From positions 62,001 to 126,000 of the forward strand of contig NZ_JAOEJU010000012.1 of assembly GCF_025447595.1 (NCBI RefSeq): a stretch of DNA of 64,000 nt, read 5' to 3'. The notes beneath the pieces are model-generated. The model saw only the letters and a program-made list of their open reading frames with translations. It did no database searches and was not told the origin of the DNA. Each line of letters opens with the position of its first letter. The first letter of the stretch is position 1. Positions 33,832 through 42,125 of the stretch are shown here, in pieces. A program made the translations under genes and the position numbers. Source of the DNA: Pseudomonas koreensis. Its GTDB lineage: Bacteria > Pseudomonadota > Gammaproteobacteria > Pseudomonadales > Pseudomonadaceae.

Positions 33832-34401
33832 ATGTCTACTTCCCCCGTCACGCTGATGGTCGCGCGTCGTGTCGCCAATGGTCGTTATCAGGATCTGATT
33901 GCCTGGTTGCGAGAAGGCGAACAACTGGCCACCGACTTCCCTGGTTACCTCGGCTCCGGCGTACTGGCCCCGCCTCCCGGCGACGATGAATTCCAGATCA
34001 TTTTCCGCTTCGTCGACGAACAGACCCTGCACGCCTGGGAACATTCGGCATCGCGCACCGCATGGCTGGCTCGTGGCAGCGATCTGTTTGCTCACCCGAC
34101 AGAACATCGGGTCAGCGGAATCGAAGGCTGGTTCGGTGCAGCCGGCGCGCGTCCTCCACGCTGGAAACAGGCCGTGGCGATCTGGCTGGCGTTCTTCCCG
34201 GTGTCGCTGCTGTTCAATTTCGTGCTGGGCCCGCTGCTCGCTGAAATGAGCCTGCTGCCCCGGGTCTTCATCAGTACGCTGTGCCTGACCCCGTTGATGG
34301 TCTACTTCTTCATTCCGCTGTCGACCCGCCTGCTGGCCGGCTGGCTCAATCCGGCGCCTGCACGCCCGTTGCCTGCCGCGCCCTCCACACAAAATCGCTG
34401 A
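33832..34401 (+). CDS. Antibiotic-biosynthesis-monooxygenase (ABM) domain protein with two membrane helices
   Basis: A 189-residue protein. Residues 1-95 form an ABM-like ferredoxin fold (VTLMVARRVANGRYQDLIAW, FPGYLGSGVLAPP, FQIIFRFVDEQTLHAWEHS). Residues about 107-165 contain two hydrophobic helices (AVAIWLAFFPVSLLFNFVLG and VFISTLCLTPLMVYFFIP). GGAG lies 8 bases before the ATG. It is divergent from the LitR-like gene with 173 bases between, so it is a likely target. I know no catalytic role for this membrane-bound form. Confidence 0.82.
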   Translation: MSTSPVTLMVARRVANGRYQDLIAWLREGEQLATDFPGYLGSGVLAPPPGDDEFQIIFRFVDEQTLHAWEHSASRTAWLARGSDLFAHPTEHRVSGIEGWFGAAGARPPRWKQAVAIWLAFFPVSLLFNFVLGPLLAEMSLLPRVFISTLCLTPLMVYFFIPLSTRLLAGWLNPAPARPLPAAPSTQNR

Positions 34402-34457
34402 AGCCGTCGCTCGCGTCGCTGTTATAGTTTTTGCTCTGACTTCGACGCGAGCCGTAC

Positions 34458-35168
34458 ATGACTTCCTCCACAGCTCCCATCCTCATCACCGGTGCCGGCC
34501 AGCGGGTCGGCCTGCATTGTGCGCAGCGTCTGCTGGAAGACGGCCATCCGGTGATCTTCACCTACCGCAGCGAACGACCGGGGGTGAAGACGTTGCGGGA
34601 TCTGGGCGCCCTCGGGCTGCACGCGGACTTTTCCAGCGAAGCCTCGATCCTCGCGTTCATCACCCAATTGAAGACCCACACCGACAGCCTGCGCGCCATC
34701 GTGCACAACGCCTCGGAGTGGCTGGCGGAAACCGGTGACGGCGAAGCCGAAGCCTTCAGTCGCATGTTCAACATTCATATGCTGGCGCCGTACCTGATCA
34801 ACCTGCACTGCGCCGAATTGCTGCAGCGTTCGAGTCCTGCCGACATCATCCACATCAGCGATGACGTCACTCGCAAGGGCAGCAGCAAACACGTCGGTTA
34901 TTGCGCCAGCAAGGCCGGGCTCGACAGTCTCACGCTATCCTTCGCCGCGCGCTATGCGCCGTCAATCAAGGTCAACGGCATCGCGCCGGCCCTGCTATTG
35001 TTCAATCCCGACGACGACGCGGCGTACCGCGCCAAGGCACTGGCCAAGTCCGCGCTGGGCATCGAACCCGGCAGTGAAGTGATCTATCAGAGCCTGCGCT
35101 ATCTGCTCGACAACCTGTATGTCACCGGCACGACCCTTACCGTCAACGGCGGGCGGCACGTCAAGTAA
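34458..35168 (+). CDS. folM: Dihydromonapterin reductase
   Basis: A 236-residue short-chain dehydrogenase that reduces dihydromonapterin to tetrahydromonapterin with NADPH and has some dihydrofolate reductase activity. The cofactor loop reads ITGAGQRVGLHCAQRL with the pteridine-reductase type GxxxRxG. YCASKAGLDSLTLSFAARYA holds the catalytic Tyr and Lys, and NGIAPALLLF and TLTVNGGRHVK follow. It is the first of folM-folE-folX, with 21 bases to folE. Tetrahydromonapterin is the cofactor of phenylalanine hydroxylase in pseudomonads. Confidence 0.94.
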   Translation: MTSSTAPILITGAGQRVGLHCAQRLLEDGHPVIFTYRSERPGVKTLRDLGALGLHADFSSEASILAFITQLKTHTDSLRAIVHNASEWLAETGDGEAEAFSRMFNIHMLAPYLINLHCAELLQRSSPADIIHISDDVTRKGSSKHVGYCASKAGLDSLTLSFAARYAPSIKVNGIAPALLLFNPDDDAAYRAKALAKSALGIEPGSEVIYQSLRYLLDNLYVTGTTLTVNGGRHVK

Positions 35169-35189
35169 TACGCCCCGCGAGGATGCTTC

Positions 35190-35750
35190 ATGACCCGTTC
35201 CCTGCCCGAGAATTACCGCGAGATCCTGATCGGTCTCGGTGAAAACCCTGACCGCGAAGGACTGCTCGACACACCGGCGCGGGCGGCCAAGGCCATGCAG
35301 TACCTGTGTCATGGCTACGAACAGAGTGTCGACGAGATCGTCAATGGCGCACTGTTTGCCTCCGACACCGACGAGATGATCATCGTCGCCGACATCGAGC
35401 TCTATTCGTTGTGCGAACATCACCTGCTGCCCTTCATCGGCAAGGCCCATGTGGCTTATATTCCGACGGGCAAGGTGCTGGGGTTGTCGAAGATCGCGCG
35501 CTTGGTGGACATGTTTGCCCGCCGCCTGCAGATCCAGGAAAACCTCACCCGGCAGATCGCCGAGGCGGTCCAGCAAGTCACCGATGCCGCCGGTGTTGCG
35601 GTGGTCATCGAAGCGCGGCACATGTGCATGATGATGCGCGGTGTCGAGAAACAGAATTCGACCATGAACACCTCGGTCATGCTCGGCGCCTTCCGCGAGT
35701 CGAGCAACACCCGCCAGGAGTTCCTGCAATTGATTGGACGGAGCAAGTAA
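35190..35750 (+). CDS. folE: GTP cyclohydrolase I (FolE type)
   Basis: Converts GTP to 7,8-dihydroneopterin triphosphate, the first step of folate and monapterin synthesis. The 186 residues match the zinc-dependent family: LYSLCEHHLLPFIGKAHVAY gives the zinc Cys and His, IPTGKVLGLSKIARLVDMFA and LQIQENLTRQIAEAV follow, and RHMCMMMRGVEKQNS carries the second zinc Cys. GAGG lies 8 bases before the start. It abuts folX (TAAATG). The link to folM and folX points to a monapterin supply role and probably a second copy beside a housekeeping folE. Confidence 0.96.
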   Translation: MTRSLPENYREILIGLGENPDREGLLDTPARAAKAMQYLCHGYEQSVDEIVNGALFASDTDEMIIVADIELYSLCEHHLLPFIGKAHVAYIPTGKVLGLSKIARLVDMFARRLQIQENLTRQIAEAVQQVTDAAGVAVVIEARHMCMMMRGVEKQNSTMNTSVMLGAFRESSNTRQEFLQLIGRSK

Positions 35751-36122
35751 ATGCCACAACTTCAACCGGGAATGGCGCGCATCCGGGTCAAGGATCTGCG
35801 CCTGCGCACCTTTATCGGGATCAACGAGGACGAAATCCTCAACAAGCAGGACGTGCTGATCAACCTGACCATCCTGTACGCCGCGCAGGAAGCGGTACGT
35901 GACAACGACATCGACCACGCGCTGAACTACCGCACCATCACCAAAGCGATCATCGCCCATGTGGAAGGCAACCGTTTTGCGCTGCTCGAACGCCTGACCC
36001 AGGAGCTGCTGGATCTGGTGATGGTCAACGAATCGGTGCTGTACGCCGAGGTCGAAGTGGACAAGCCGCATGCCTTGCGCTTTGCCGAATCGGTGTCGAT
36101 CACCCTCGCGGCCAGCCGCTGA
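35751..36122 (+). CDS. folX: Dihydroneopterin triphosphate 2'-epimerase
   Basis: A 123-residue tunnelling-fold enzyme that epimerises 7,8-dihydroneopterin triphosphate to the monapterin form. It resembles FolB, but the folM-folE-folX context and the sequence IRVKDLRLRTFIGINEDEIL with HALNYRTITKAIIAHVEGN support FolX. HALRFAESVSITL ends the chain. Its start directly follows the folE stop, with GGAG 8 bases upstream. An aldolase (FolB) role is the alternative. Confidence 0.9.
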   Translation: MPQLQPGMARIRVKDLRLRTFIGINEDEILNKQDVLINLTILYAAQEAVRDNDIDHALNYRTITKAIIAHVEGNRFALLERLTQELLDLVMVNESVLYAEVEVDKPHALRFAESVSITLAASR

Positions 36123-36190
36123 ACGTGTCTGGCGCTCCGGGCGTCAGACTTTTATCATCCGCGCCACGATTTGACTGCACAGAGCCCATC

Positions 36191-36487
36191 ATGACCGAGC
36201 AACAACGCCTCGAACTCGAAGCCGCCGCCTTCCGCCGGCTGGTCGCCCACCTGGACAGCCGCAAGGACGTGCAGAACATCGACCTGATGAACCTCGCCGG
36301 GTTCTGCCGCAACTGCCTGTCCAAGTGGTACAAGGCCGAGGCCGACGAGCGCCAGATCGAGGTCAGCCTCGACGACGCCCGTGAAGTGGTTTACGGCATG
36401 CCGTACGCCGACTGGAAAGCCCAATATCAGCAAGAAGCCAGCGCCGAACAACAAGCGGCGTTCGCCAAAGGAAAACCCAATGAGTGA
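36191..36487 (+). CDS. DUF1244 family protein
   Basis: A 98-residue small soluble protein of the DUF1244 family, function unknown. The conserved core is AAFRRLVAHLDSRKDVQNID, then MNLAGFCRNCLSKWYKAEAD with two nearby cysteines, and AREVVYGMPYADWKAQYQ. The ATG at 36191 follows the folX stop by 68 bases. Its last codons overlap the start of the HopJ-like gene by 8 bases, indicating coupling. Confidence 0.88.
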   Translation: MTEQQRLELEAAAFRRLVAHLDSRKDVQNIDLMNLAGFCRNCLSKWYKAEADERQIEVSLDDAREVVYGMPYADWKAQYQQEASAEQQAAFAKGKPNE

Positions 36488-36818
36488 TCTGAATACCCTG
36501 CGCGCCAGCCTCAAGAGCGGCGAACACGTTTTTGCCGACACCTTGTCCTTCATCGCCGCCGGTTACGACTACCAGCCTCAGGCGTTCAACAACGGTGGCG
36601 TGGAAAACGCGGCCGGACAGAACGAAGGTTCGTGCAAGACCCTGGGTCTGGCGCTGCTGGAAGGCCTGAGTGATGAAGAAGCGCTGCTGGCGTTCGGCGA
36701 ACACTACCGTTCGGTCGTGGCAACGCCTGAAGGCAGCGATCACGGCAATATCCGTGCGCTGATCCAGCACGGTCTGGCTGGTGTGAAGTTCACCACCCAA
36801 CCCCTGACCCGTCGGTAA
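36480..36818 (+). CDS. HopJ-family protein
   Basis: A 112-residue protein of the HopJ type III effector family by name. Members occur widely in non-pathogenic pseudomonads, so an effector role is doubtful. The family core is visible: FADTLSFIAAGYDYQPQAFN, GVENAAGQNEGSCKTLGLAL, LLAFGEHYRSVV and DHGNIRALIQHGLAGVKF. It is translationally coupled to the DUF1244 gene through an 8-base overlap. No secretion signal is evident. A REP pair follows. Confidence 0.88.
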   Translation: MSDLNTLRASLKSGEHVFADTLSFIAAGYDYQPQAFNNGGVENAAGQNEGSCKTLGLALLEGLSDEEALLAFGEHYRSVVATPEGSDHGNIRALIQHGLAGVKFTTQPLTRR

Positions 36819-36838
36819 ATTCCGAAACAACACTATCC

Positions 36839-36930
36839 CTGTGGGAGCGAGCTTGCTCGCGATAGCGGAGTTTCAGTCAATACATGAGTTGAATGTGAAG
36901 CCGTCATCGCGAGCAAGCTCGCTCCCACAG
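36839..36930. repeat. Inverted REP pair (REPIN)
   Basis: CTGTGGGAGCGAGCTTGCTC... at 36839-36863 faces CATCGCGAGCAAGCTCGCTC... ending at 36930. It lies between the convergent HopJ-like and trxB genes. Confidence 0.92.
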
Positions 36931-36962
36931 AGAACAGTATTTAACGCAAAGTAACGAGCATG

Positions 36963-36990
36963 AAAAAACCGGCCAATTGGCCGGTTTTTT
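36963..36990 (-). terminator. Rho-independent terminator of trxB
   Basis: Perfect AAAAAACCGGCC-AATT-GGCCGGTTTTTT, 12 bases after the trxB stop. Its symmetry allows use from either strand. Confidence 0.92.
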
Positions 36991-37002
36991 GTGCCTGCGA
37001 TC

Positions 37003-37965
37003 TTAGAACGAAGCGTTCTGCAGACCGTCCAGGTAACGCTCGGTGTCCAGTGCCGCCATGCAACCGGCGCCGGCCGAGGTGATGGCCTGACGGTAAACGT
37101 GGTCAGCCACGTCGCCGGCAGCGAAGATGCCTTCGACGCTGGTCGCGGTGGCGTTGCCTTCACGGCCGCCCTGAACGACGAGGTAGCCGTCTTTCAATTC
37201 CAGCTGACCGTCGAACAACGAAGTGTTCGGGGTGTGGCCAATCGCGATGAACACGCCGTCGACCTTGATTTCGTCGAAACTGCCGTCGTTGTTCTTCAGA
37301 CGGGCACCGGTCACGCCCATGTTGTCGCCCAGCACTTCGTCCAGGGTCGCGTTCAGTTTCAGCTCGATCTTGCCTTCGGCCACACGGGCGTTGAGCTTGT
37401 CGATCAGGATCTTCTCGGCGCGGAAGGTTTCGCGACGGTGGATCAGGGTGACCTTGCTGGCGATGTTGGCCAGGTACAGGGCTTCTTCGACAGCGGTGTT
37501 GCCGCCACCGACCACGGCCACGGGCTTGTTGCGATAGAAGAAACCGTCGCAGGTCGCGCAGGCCGAAACGCCTTTGCCCATGAACGCTTCTTCCGACGGC
37601 AGGCCCAGGTAACGAGCGCTGGCACCGGTGGCGATGATCAGCGCATCGCAGGTATAGGTGCCGCTGTCGCCGGTCAGGCTGTAGGGCTTGGAAGCGAAGT
37701 CCACGGCATTGATGTGATCGAAGACGATCTCGGTTTCAAACCGCTCGGCGTGCTCGCGCATGCGCTCCATCAGTACCGGGCCGGTCAGACCGTGGACGTC
37801 GCCCGGCCAGTTGTCGACTTCGGTGGTGGTGGTCAGTTGACCGCCGGCCTGCATGCCGGTAATCAGCAGCGGCTTGAGGTTGGCACGGGCAGCGTAGACG
37901 GCAGCGCTGTAACCGGCAGGGCCGGAACCGAGGATGATCACTCGCGAATGACGGACTTCAGACAT
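37003..37965 (-). CDS. trxB: Thioredoxin-disulfide reductase
   Basis: FAD/NADPH enzyme that reduces thioredoxin; 320 residues, the usual length. The FAD loop is ILGSGPAGYSAAVYAARANL. The redox-active CATC sits in SACATCDGFFYR near residue 138, and the NADPH loop VVGGGNTAVEEALYLA follows. TSVEGIFAAGDVADHVYRQ closes the FAD site. The start at 37965 has AGGAG 7-8 bases upstream; the longer open frame to 38133 lacks protein-like character. Synteny with cysZ suggests the trxB2-type copy. Confidence 0.96.
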   Translation of the reverse strand: MSEVRHSRVIILGSGPAGYSAAVYAARANLKPLLITGMQAGGQLTTTTEVDNWPGDVHGLTGPVLMERMREHAERFETEIVFDHINAVDFASKPYSLTGDSGTYTCDALIIATGASARYLGLPSEEAFMGKGVSACATCDGFFYRNKPVAVVGGGNTAVEEALYLANIASKVTLIHRRETFRAEKILIDKLNARVAEGKIELKLNATLDEVLGDNMGVTGARLKNNDGSFDEIKVDGVFIAIGHTPNTSLFDGQLELKDGYLVVQGGREGNATATSVEGIFAAGDVADHVYRQAITSAGAGCMAALDTERYLDGLQNASF

Positions 37966-38275
37966 GAACCTGCTCCTGTTGACCGGCCAAGACACCTGGC
38001 CGGACGCCGGACTGCCGGCGGGAATAAAAAAGGACTGTGGATAACCTTGGGGAAGGCGTGAGCTCGACAGTCCTGTAAAAAGTTGGGTGCAGCGTATCGA
38101 GGGGGGCAAGATTAAGGAAATACGGTTTAACAATCCAGCTCATAGGTGGTCTCTATGCCGACACACTGACGAGATGGACGTCTTTGTTACAGTGAATGTC
38201 GATCCCGCTGCCGCGCTTTCACAGGTTCTGCAAAGTCGGTAAGGTCGGCGCGTTTTCCCTTGCTCGGAGCAACTT
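37966..38275. other. Intergenic region trxB/cysZ
   Basis: A 310-base divergent gap that carries the promoters of both genes. I see no convincing small gene, repeat or recognisable operator in it. A GGACTGT...ACAGTCC inverted repeat (about 38030-38073) is the only notable symmetry. Confidence 0.5.
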
Positions 38276-39028
38276 ATGCCCGCCCCTGTCCTGTCCGGCC
38301 CGCAATACCTGCGCGAAGGCCTCAAACTTGTCTTGAGCCCGGGCCTGCGCCTGTTCGTGCTGCTGCCGCTGGCCATCAACCTGGTGCTGTTCGTCGGATT
38401 GATCTATCTGGCCGGCCACCAGTTCAGCCTGTGGGTCGACACGCTGATGCCGTCGCTGCCCGAATGGCTGAGTTTCCTCAGTTACATCCTGTGGCCGCTG
38501 TTCGTGGTGCTGGTGGCGTTGATGGTGTTCTTCACCTTCACCATGCTGGCCAACGTGATCGCAGCACCGTTCAACGGTTTCCTCGCGGAAAAGGTTGAAG
38601 TGGTAGTGCGCGGTACCGACGACTTCCCGGCCTTCAGCTGGGGCGAACTGATCGCCATGATCCCGCGCACCCTGGCCCGGGAAATGCGCAAACTCGGTTA
38701 TTTCCTGCCCCGGGCGATCGGCCTGTTCATCCTTTCGTTCATCCCGGTGGTGAACATCGTCGCCGCGCCGCTGTGGCTGCTGTTCGGGGTATGGATGATG
38801 GCGATCCAGTACATCGACTACCCGGCGGACAACCACAAATTGGGCTGGAACGAGATGCTCGCCTGGCTGCGCCAGAAGCGCTGGCAGAGCATGAGCTTCG
38901 GCGGGATCGTTTATCTGGTGCTGCTGATTCCGGTGGTCAACATCCTGATGATGCCGGCCGCCGTGGCTGGCGCGACGCTGTTCTGGGTGCGTGAACGCGG
39001 AGCCGAGAATCTGGTGACGCAACGCTGA
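38276..39028 (+). CDS. cysZ: Sulfate transporter CysZ
   Basis: A 250-residue inner-membrane sulfate permease that feeds cysteine synthesis. Family marks are SGPQYLREGLKLVLSPGLRL at the N-terminus, FTMLANVIAAPFNGFLAEKV, and WMMAIQYIDYPADNHKLGWN. Four main hydrophobic segments are present. CGGAG lies 7 bases before the ATG. The cysD-cysNC sulfate activation genes are about 8 kb downstream in the opposite direction, so uptake and activation genes are in the same window but not one operon. Confidence 0.94.
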   Translation: MPAPVLSGPQYLREGLKLVLSPGLRLFVLLPLAINLVLFVGLIYLAGHQFSLWVDTLMPSLPEWLSFLSYILWPLFVVLVALMVFFTFTMLANVIAAPFNGFLAEKVEVVVRGTDDFPAFSWGELIAMIPRTLAREMRKLGYFLPRAIGLFILSFIPVVNIVAAPLWLLFGVWMMAIQYIDYPADNHKLGWNEMLAWLRQKRWQSMSFGGIVYLVLLIPVVNILMMPAAVAGATLFWVRERGAENLVTQR

Positions 39029-39070
39029 GGTCGCGTCACAAATCCATCATCCGAACGTCACAACCACGAC

Positions 39071-39096
39071 ATGGCCTCAGCCGACACTGAGGCCAT
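39071..39096 (+). promoter_or_regulatory. Hairpin over the glycosyltransferase start codon
   Basis: ATGGCCTCAG-CCGACA-CTGAGGCCAT is a perfect 10-base inverted repeat. Its right arm contains the GAGG that precedes the preferred start and the first two bases of that start codon (39095), so the folded RNA would hide the initiation site. Confidence 0.6.
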
Positions 39097-40291
39097 GACG
39101 ACAGCTCTACATATCACCCTCATCAGCGAAACCTTCCCACCGGAAATCAACGGCGTGGCCAACACCCTTGGCCGCTTGTGCGACGGTTTGCGCGCACGCG
39201 GGCATCGGGTGGAGCTGGTGCGACCGCGTCAGGCTGACGACCCGCAGCGCACTGAAGACGACTCGCTGCTGTTGTGCCGGGGCTGGCCGTTGCCGGGCTA
39301 TCCGGGGTTGCAATGGGGGCAGTCGTCGATGCACAAACTGTTGCGACGCTGGACGCGCCAGCGCCCGGACGTGCTCTATATCGCCACCGAAGGTCCGCTC
39401 GGGCTGTCGGCATTGCGCGCAGCTCGCCGTCTGGGGATCGCCGTGGTCAGCGGCTTCCACACCAATTTTCAGCAATACACCCACCAGTACGGGCTGGGTT
39501 TGCTGACCCGTTTGCTCACCCATTACCTGCGCTGGTTTCACAATCGTTCTGCGCTGACGCTGGTGCCGAGCGTCAGCCAGCGTCTGGAGCTGGAGCGTCG
39601 GCATTTCGAACGCCTGGCGCTGCTGTCCCGGGGTGTCGACAGTCAGTTGTTTCACCCGGCCAAACGCCTGAATGCCTTGCGTGAGCAATGGGGTCTTGGC
39701 GAGCAGGACATTGCTGTCATTCACGTAGGACGCCTGGCGCCAGAGAAAAACCTCGGCCTGCTCAAGCGCAGTTTCGAAAAGCTCGCCGGCACCTATCCAC
39801 AACGCAAGCTGAAACTGATCGTGGTCGGCGACGGGCCGCAACGAATGGCACTGGAAAAGGAACTGCCCGAGGCGATTTTCTGCGGTTCGCAACGTGGCGA
39901 AGCACTGGCGGCGCACTACGCGTCGGGGGATGTTTTTCTGTTTCCGAGCCTGACCGAAACCTTTGGCAACGTCGTGCTGGAAGCGCTGGCCTCAGGCCTT
40001 GGAGTGGTGGCTTACGATCAGGCCGCAGCGGCCCAACATATTCGCCATGGCTACAACGGCGTGCTGGCGATGCCCGGCGATGAAGAGGCGTTCTGCGAGG
40101 CAGCAGCGTGGCTGCTGGAAGAAGACGAAAGGTTGCGTTGCGTACGCCTGAACGCACGCCAACACGCCAGCCGCCAGGGTTGGGCGGCCATCATCGAGCA
40201 GTTTGAAAACCATTTGTTGGGGGCTTGCCGCGATCTGCGCGACAAGCCTCCCACGACGATCAAACCAGCGTCATCAACGCCTCACGGCTGA
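39095..40291 (+). CDS. Glycosyltransferase family 4 protein
   Basis: A 398-residue GT-B glycosyltransferase, cytoplasmic or membrane-associated. The N-terminal acceptor domain has ETFPPEINGVANTLGRL and SGFHTNFQQYTHQYGLG. The C-terminal donor domain has VIHVGRLAPEKNLGLL, VVGDGPQRMALEKE and FLFPSLTETFGNVVLEALAS with the family EX7E. It resembles bacterial glucuronosyl/mannosyl-diacylglycerol transferases in these motifs, but the acceptor is not certain. A start at 39071 would add 8 residues. Its end overlaps the convergent oxidoreductase gene by 32 bases. Confidence 0.88.
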   Translation: MTTALHITLISETFPPEINGVANTLGRLCDGLRARGHRVELVRPRQADDPQRTEDDSLLLCRGWPLPGYPGLQWGQSSMHKLLRRWTRQRPDVLYIATEGPLGLSALRAARRLGIAVVSGFHTNFQQYTHQYGLGLLTRLLTHYLRWFHNRSALTLVPSVSQRLELERRHFERLALLSRGVDSQLFHPAKRLNALREQWGLGEQDIAVIHVGRLAPEKNLGLLKRSFEKLAGTYPQRKLKLIVVGDGPQRMALEKELPEAIFCGSQRGEALAAHYASGDVFLFPSLTETFGNVVLEALASGLGVVAYDQAAAAQHIRHGYNGVLAMPGDEEAFCEAAAWLLEEDERLRCVRLNARQHASRQGWAAIIEQFENHLLGACRDLRDKPPTTIKPASSTPHG

Positions 40292-41363
40292 ACGGCAGAA
40301 TGTCCTGCTCGCGGCCTTCGCGCACTTTCTGCGCCCAGTCCGGATCCACCAGCAGTGCACGCCCCACCGCCACCAGATCGAACTCGTCGTTATTCAGACG
40401 CTCCAGCAGTTTTTCCAGACTGGCCGGTTGCGCGACCTTGTCGGTGTTGACCATGAACTGCAGGAATTCGCCATCGAGGCCGACGCTGCCGACGGTGATG
40501 GTCGGTTTGCCGGTCAGCTTGCGTGTCCAGCCGGCCAGGTTCAGGTCGGAACCGTCGAATTCCGGCTCCCAGAAACGGCGCGTCGAGCAATGGAAAATAT
40601 CCACGCCGGCGTCGGACAACGGCTTGAGGAATTCGCCCAGCGCTTCGGCGGTTTGCACCAGACGCGCGGTGTAATCCTGCTGTTTCCACTGCGAGAAGCG
40701 GAAGATGATCGGGAAGCCTTCGCCCACCGCCGCGCGCACAGCCTGAATCAGCTCGATGGCGAAACGCGAACGGTTGGCCAGACTGCCACCGTATTCGTCA
40801 GTGCGCTGGTTGCTGCCTTCCCAGAAGAACTGGTCGATCAGGTAACCGTGGGCGCCGTGGATTTCCACGCCGTCCATGCCGATGCTTTGGGCATCTTTGG
40901 CAGCTTGGGCGAAGGCGGCGATCACCTCCTGGATGTCCTGTTTGGTCATGCCGTGTACGACGACCTGGCCGTCCTTGAGTTTTTCCGACGGGCCGTAACC
41001 CGGCACGCTCGCGTCCGGTTCGGTGCCCAGACGGCGCACATTGCCGACGTGCCACAGCTGCGGAACGATCTTGCCGCCTTCGGCGTGCACCGCATCGACG
41101 ACTTTCTTCCAGCCAGCCAGCGCGGCTTCACCGTAGAAGTGCGGCACGTTCGGGTAACCGTTGGAAGCCTGATGGCCAACGGTGGTGCCCTCGGTGATGA
41201 TCAGGCCGACACCGGCCGCTGCGCGACGACGGTAGTATTCGATCACTTTGGAATTGGGTATGCCGCCCGGGGAAAACGAACGGGTCATCGGCGCCATGAC
41301 CACGCGGGTCGGAAGTTCGAGGGCACCGAGCTGGAACGGTTTGAACAGGGCTTGCACGGGCAT
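40260..41363 (-). CDS. NADH:flavin oxidoreductase, Old Yellow Enzyme family
   Basis: A 367-residue FMN-dependent ene-reductase barrel. Family signs are LFKPFQLGALELPTRVVMAP near the N-terminus, QLWHVGNVRR, and GVEIHGAHGYLIDQFFWEGS with the substrate-binding His pair. NQRTDEYGGSLANRSRFAIE and GRALLVDPDWAQKVREGR follow. It probably reduces alpha,beta-unsaturated carbonyl or nitro compounds. The ATG at 41363 has GGAG 6 bases upstream; an in-frame ATG at 41405 is less likely. In P. aeruginosa a similar gene lies beside gpx, as here. Confidence 0.9.
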   Translation of the reverse strand: MPVQALFKPFQLGALELPTRVVMAPMTRSFSPGGIPNSKVIEYYRRRAAAGVGLIITEGTTVGHQASNGYPNVPHFYGEAALAGWKKVVDAVHAEGGKIVPQLWHVGNVRRLGTEPDASVPGYGPSEKLKDGQVVVHGMTKQDIQEVIAAFAQAAKDAQSIGMDGVEIHGAHGYLIDQFFWEGSNQRTDEYGGSLANRSRFAIELIQAVRAAVGEGFPIIFRFSQWKQQDYTARLVQTAEALGEFLKPLSDAGVDIFHCSTRRFWEPEFDGSDLNLAGWTRKLTGKPTITVGSVGLDGEFLQFMVNTDKVAQPASLEKLLERLNNDEFDLVAVGRALLVDPDWAQKVREGREQDILPFSREALMTLV

Positions 41364-41484
41364 GGGAGGCTCCACGAAAAATTGATCGACGGGCATACGA
41401 TTCATATGACGGCGATAATATGCGGAGTTTCAACCGGCGGATAGCACTATTGATCTGAATGATTAAGGGTCAAAAGGCAGGCGA

Positions 41485-41515
41485 AAAAAATCGCAGCTCG
41501 ATGGCTGCGATTTTT
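41485..41515 (-). terminator. Rho-independent terminator after the glutathione peroxidase gene
   Basis: AAAAATCGCAG-loop-CTGCGATTTTT, ending a few bases past the peroxidase stop on the minus strand. Confidence 0.85.
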
Positions 41516-41520
41516 GTGTT

Positions 41521-42003
41521 TCAGCTCAGGGCTTTTTCAATCGCCGTAATCACCGAAGGATCATCCGGCGCCGTGCGCGGCGAGAATCGGGCCAGTACCC
41601 GACCGTCCTTGCCGAGCAGGAATTTCTCGAAATTCCAGGTGATGTCACCGGGAAACTCCGCGCCCTCGCCCGCCAGCAAACGATACAGCTGATGACGGTC
41701 GTGACCATTGACTTCGAGCTTTTTCGACAACGGAAAACTCACGCCATAGTTGAGGCTGCAGAATTCCTGGATCTCCTGCTCACTGCCCGGTTCCTGGCCA
41801 GCAAACTGGTTGCATGGCAGGCCCAGCACACTGAAGCCTTTGCCTTTGTATTGCTGATAAAGGTTTTCCAGCGCCGCGTACTGTGGGGTCAAGCCGCATT
41901 TGGAGGCGACGTTGACCACCAGCACGACTTGGCCCTTGAAGGGTGCCAGCGGTAGCTCCTGACCATCCAGGGCTGTCAACTTAAGGTCGTGAAAAGCACT
42001 CAT
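41521..42003 (-). CDS. Glutathione peroxidase family thiol peroxidase
   Basis: A 160-residue peroxide-reducing enzyme of the glutathione peroxidase fold. The peroxidatic Cys is in VNVASKCGLTPQY (residue 36), where animal enzymes have selenocysteine. LGLPCNQFAGQEPG carries the Gln and a second Cys, and DITWNFEKFLLGKDG carries the Trp/Asn. Bacterial members of this kind usually use thioredoxin; the trxB gene lies 4 kb away. It is a single gene with its own terminator, upstream of slyD as in P. aeruginosa. Confidence 0.95.
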   Translation of the reverse strand: MSAFHDLKLTALDGQELPLAPFKGQVVLVVNVASKCGLTPQYAALENLYQQYKGKGFSVLGLPCNQFAGQEPGSEQEIQEFCSLNYGVSFPLSKKLEVNGHDRHQLYRLLAGEGAEFPGDITWNFEKFLLGKDGRVLARFSPRTAPDDPSVITAIEKALS

Positions 42004-42125
42004 GACGAACTCCAGATTCCCGTGTTCTACTCGAAACAGCCACTTGGCGAGACCACCAAGGACAGCCGCGGACTAAAAAGGCGCCCTCGGGCGCCTCTCC
42101 AGTTCTCTGAGCTTAGCGCAGAAAA

